Positions 63,634 to 64,000 of a DNA stretch of 64,000 bases are shown in pieces. The notes beneath the pieces are model-generated. The model saw only the letters and a list, made by a program, of their open reading frames with translations. It did no database searches and was not told the origin of the DNA. Made by a program: the position numbers and the translations under genes. The DNA is from Setophaga petechia (Eukaryota > Chordata > Aves > Passeriformes > Parulidae). Position 1 is the stretch's first letter; each line of letters starts with the position of its first letter. The stretch is from contig JANCRA010000004.1 in the NCBI GenBank assembly GCA_024362935.1, forward strand, positions 27,829,121-27,893,120, read 5' to 3'.

Positions 63634-63634
<1 letters not shown>
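60477..63634. other. Non-coding sequence with one probable palindromic-repeat half
   Basis: Mostly unique. At 61,119-61,160 TGATTTTCAGAGACACTCAG, then CAGTTTCAGCTCCTATT, fits one arm of the palindromic family seen at 17 kb (arm TGATTTTCAAAAGTGCTGAG, centre CAGCTCCCATT). Overlapping frames at 61,942-62,248 and 62,594-62,920 show no recognisable domain. A short A/C-rich stretch lies at 63,208-63,232. Confidence 0.6.
61119..61160 (+). repeat. Possible half of the palindromic interspersed repeat family
   Basis: Arm and start of centre match the family consensus I recall, with several changes; the mirror arm is not visible. Weaker than the copy at 16,945-17,120. Confidence 0.35.
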
Positions 63635-63670
<36 letters not shown>

Positions 63671-63703
63671 CTCTCTCTCTCTCTCTCACATACACACACA
63701 TCC
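63635..63703. repeat. Compound (CA)n(TC)n microsatellite
   Basis: About 16 uninterrupted CA units (63,635-63,667) pass into about 10 CT units (63,668-63,687), followed by CACATACACACACATCC. Probably length-variable. Confidence 0.95.
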
Positions 63704-64000
63704 CCTTGTTCATGTACTTGTTCATGTAAGCTGAACTGGTAAATTTGAGGATATTTTTATTCTCAGAAAGTGTAACTTACAACTCCAGCGAGCTTGCTCT
63801 GTCTCACTTTGAGTTCCTCTTTTTTGATTTTTGCCTGACAAACATAGCTCCTACCCTAACTATGCAAAACCTGCTGCTTTCACTTCACATCATTTCCTCA
63901 AAATTCATTTCTCTCTCTATCTTATTTCTCTTTAGTGAAGGGGGAAAAAAGATCTGTCGCAATAATCGAAGTGTCAGGTTTTGTATCTCATCATTGTCAA
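63704..64000. other. Non-coding sequence, nothing recognised
   Basis: Pyrimidine-rich with a near-duplicate TTGTTCATGTACTTGTTCATG at 63,707-63,727. No gene. Confidence 0.6.

Noticed and set aside
63421..63699. Frame encoding alternating ERER and VCVC
   Set aside because: Direct translation of the CA/TC microsatellite.
1..64000. CRISPR arrays, operons, phage or bacterial systems
   Set aside because: No regularly spaced direct repeats with unique spacers, no ribosome-binding sites or dense coding; the repeat content is that of a vertebrate nuclear genome.

Overview
The window looks like vertebrate nuclear DNA, most probably from a bird. The evidence is the repeat content. There are several CR1 LINE pieces, including two with the characteristic avian CR1 3' end. 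There are also LTR and pol remnants of avian-type endogenous retroviruses, halves of old palindromic repeats shared by archosaurs and turtles, and CA/TA microsatellites. No cellular protein-coding exon, tRNA, rRNA or CRISPR array can be supported. Open frames outside the repeats are short and unrecognised, so the window is best read as intergenic or long-intron sequence, mostly unique and AT-rich.

Layout. At 1-169 the 5' part of an LTR (minus) runs off the left edge and abuts a CR1 3' end (170-245, minus). From 0.25 to 25.7 kb the DNA is mostly unique. It holds an A/C-rich tract (2.6 kb), an AAAAT-type tract (5.9 kb), a small tandem repeat (9.5 kb), two old palindromic-family repeats (10.8 and 17.0 kb) and a clear CR1 3' end (20.9 kb, plus). 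At 25.8-26.4 kb there is a decayed reverse transcriptase of L1/Tx1 type, which is unusual in a bird-like genome. The main mobile-element cluster spans 32.57-40.75 kb. It starts with a long CR1 carrying remnants of both ORFs (32.57-34.84 kb, plus). Its broken 3' side meets the broken 3' side of an endogenous retrovirus on the minus strand (about 34.85-39.5 kb), which has a gag-like leader, RT, RNase H and integrase remnants and an LTR with TATA box and AATAAA. A further unexplained stretch and a second LTR-like piece (40.36-40.75 kb, minus) follow. From 40.8 to 64 kb the DNA is again mostly unique. It is broken by a TG/CG tract (43.2 kb), a GT/AT compound microsatellite (49.2 kb), a possible CR1 scrap (57.4 kb), an AT-rich block of nested palindromes (59.25-59.61 kb), an A/C-rich tract (60.4 kb) and a CA/TC compound microsatellite (63.6 kb).

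Nothing here works as an operon or gene system; every coding remnant belongs to a dead transposable element. No new molecular system was found. The most useful leads are the L1-like fossil, the palindromic AT block with a perfect 20-bp hairpin, the tail-to-tail CR1/retrovirus junction, and the unexplained sequence between the two LTR-like pieces. All family assignments come from reading motifs by eye, without alignment.
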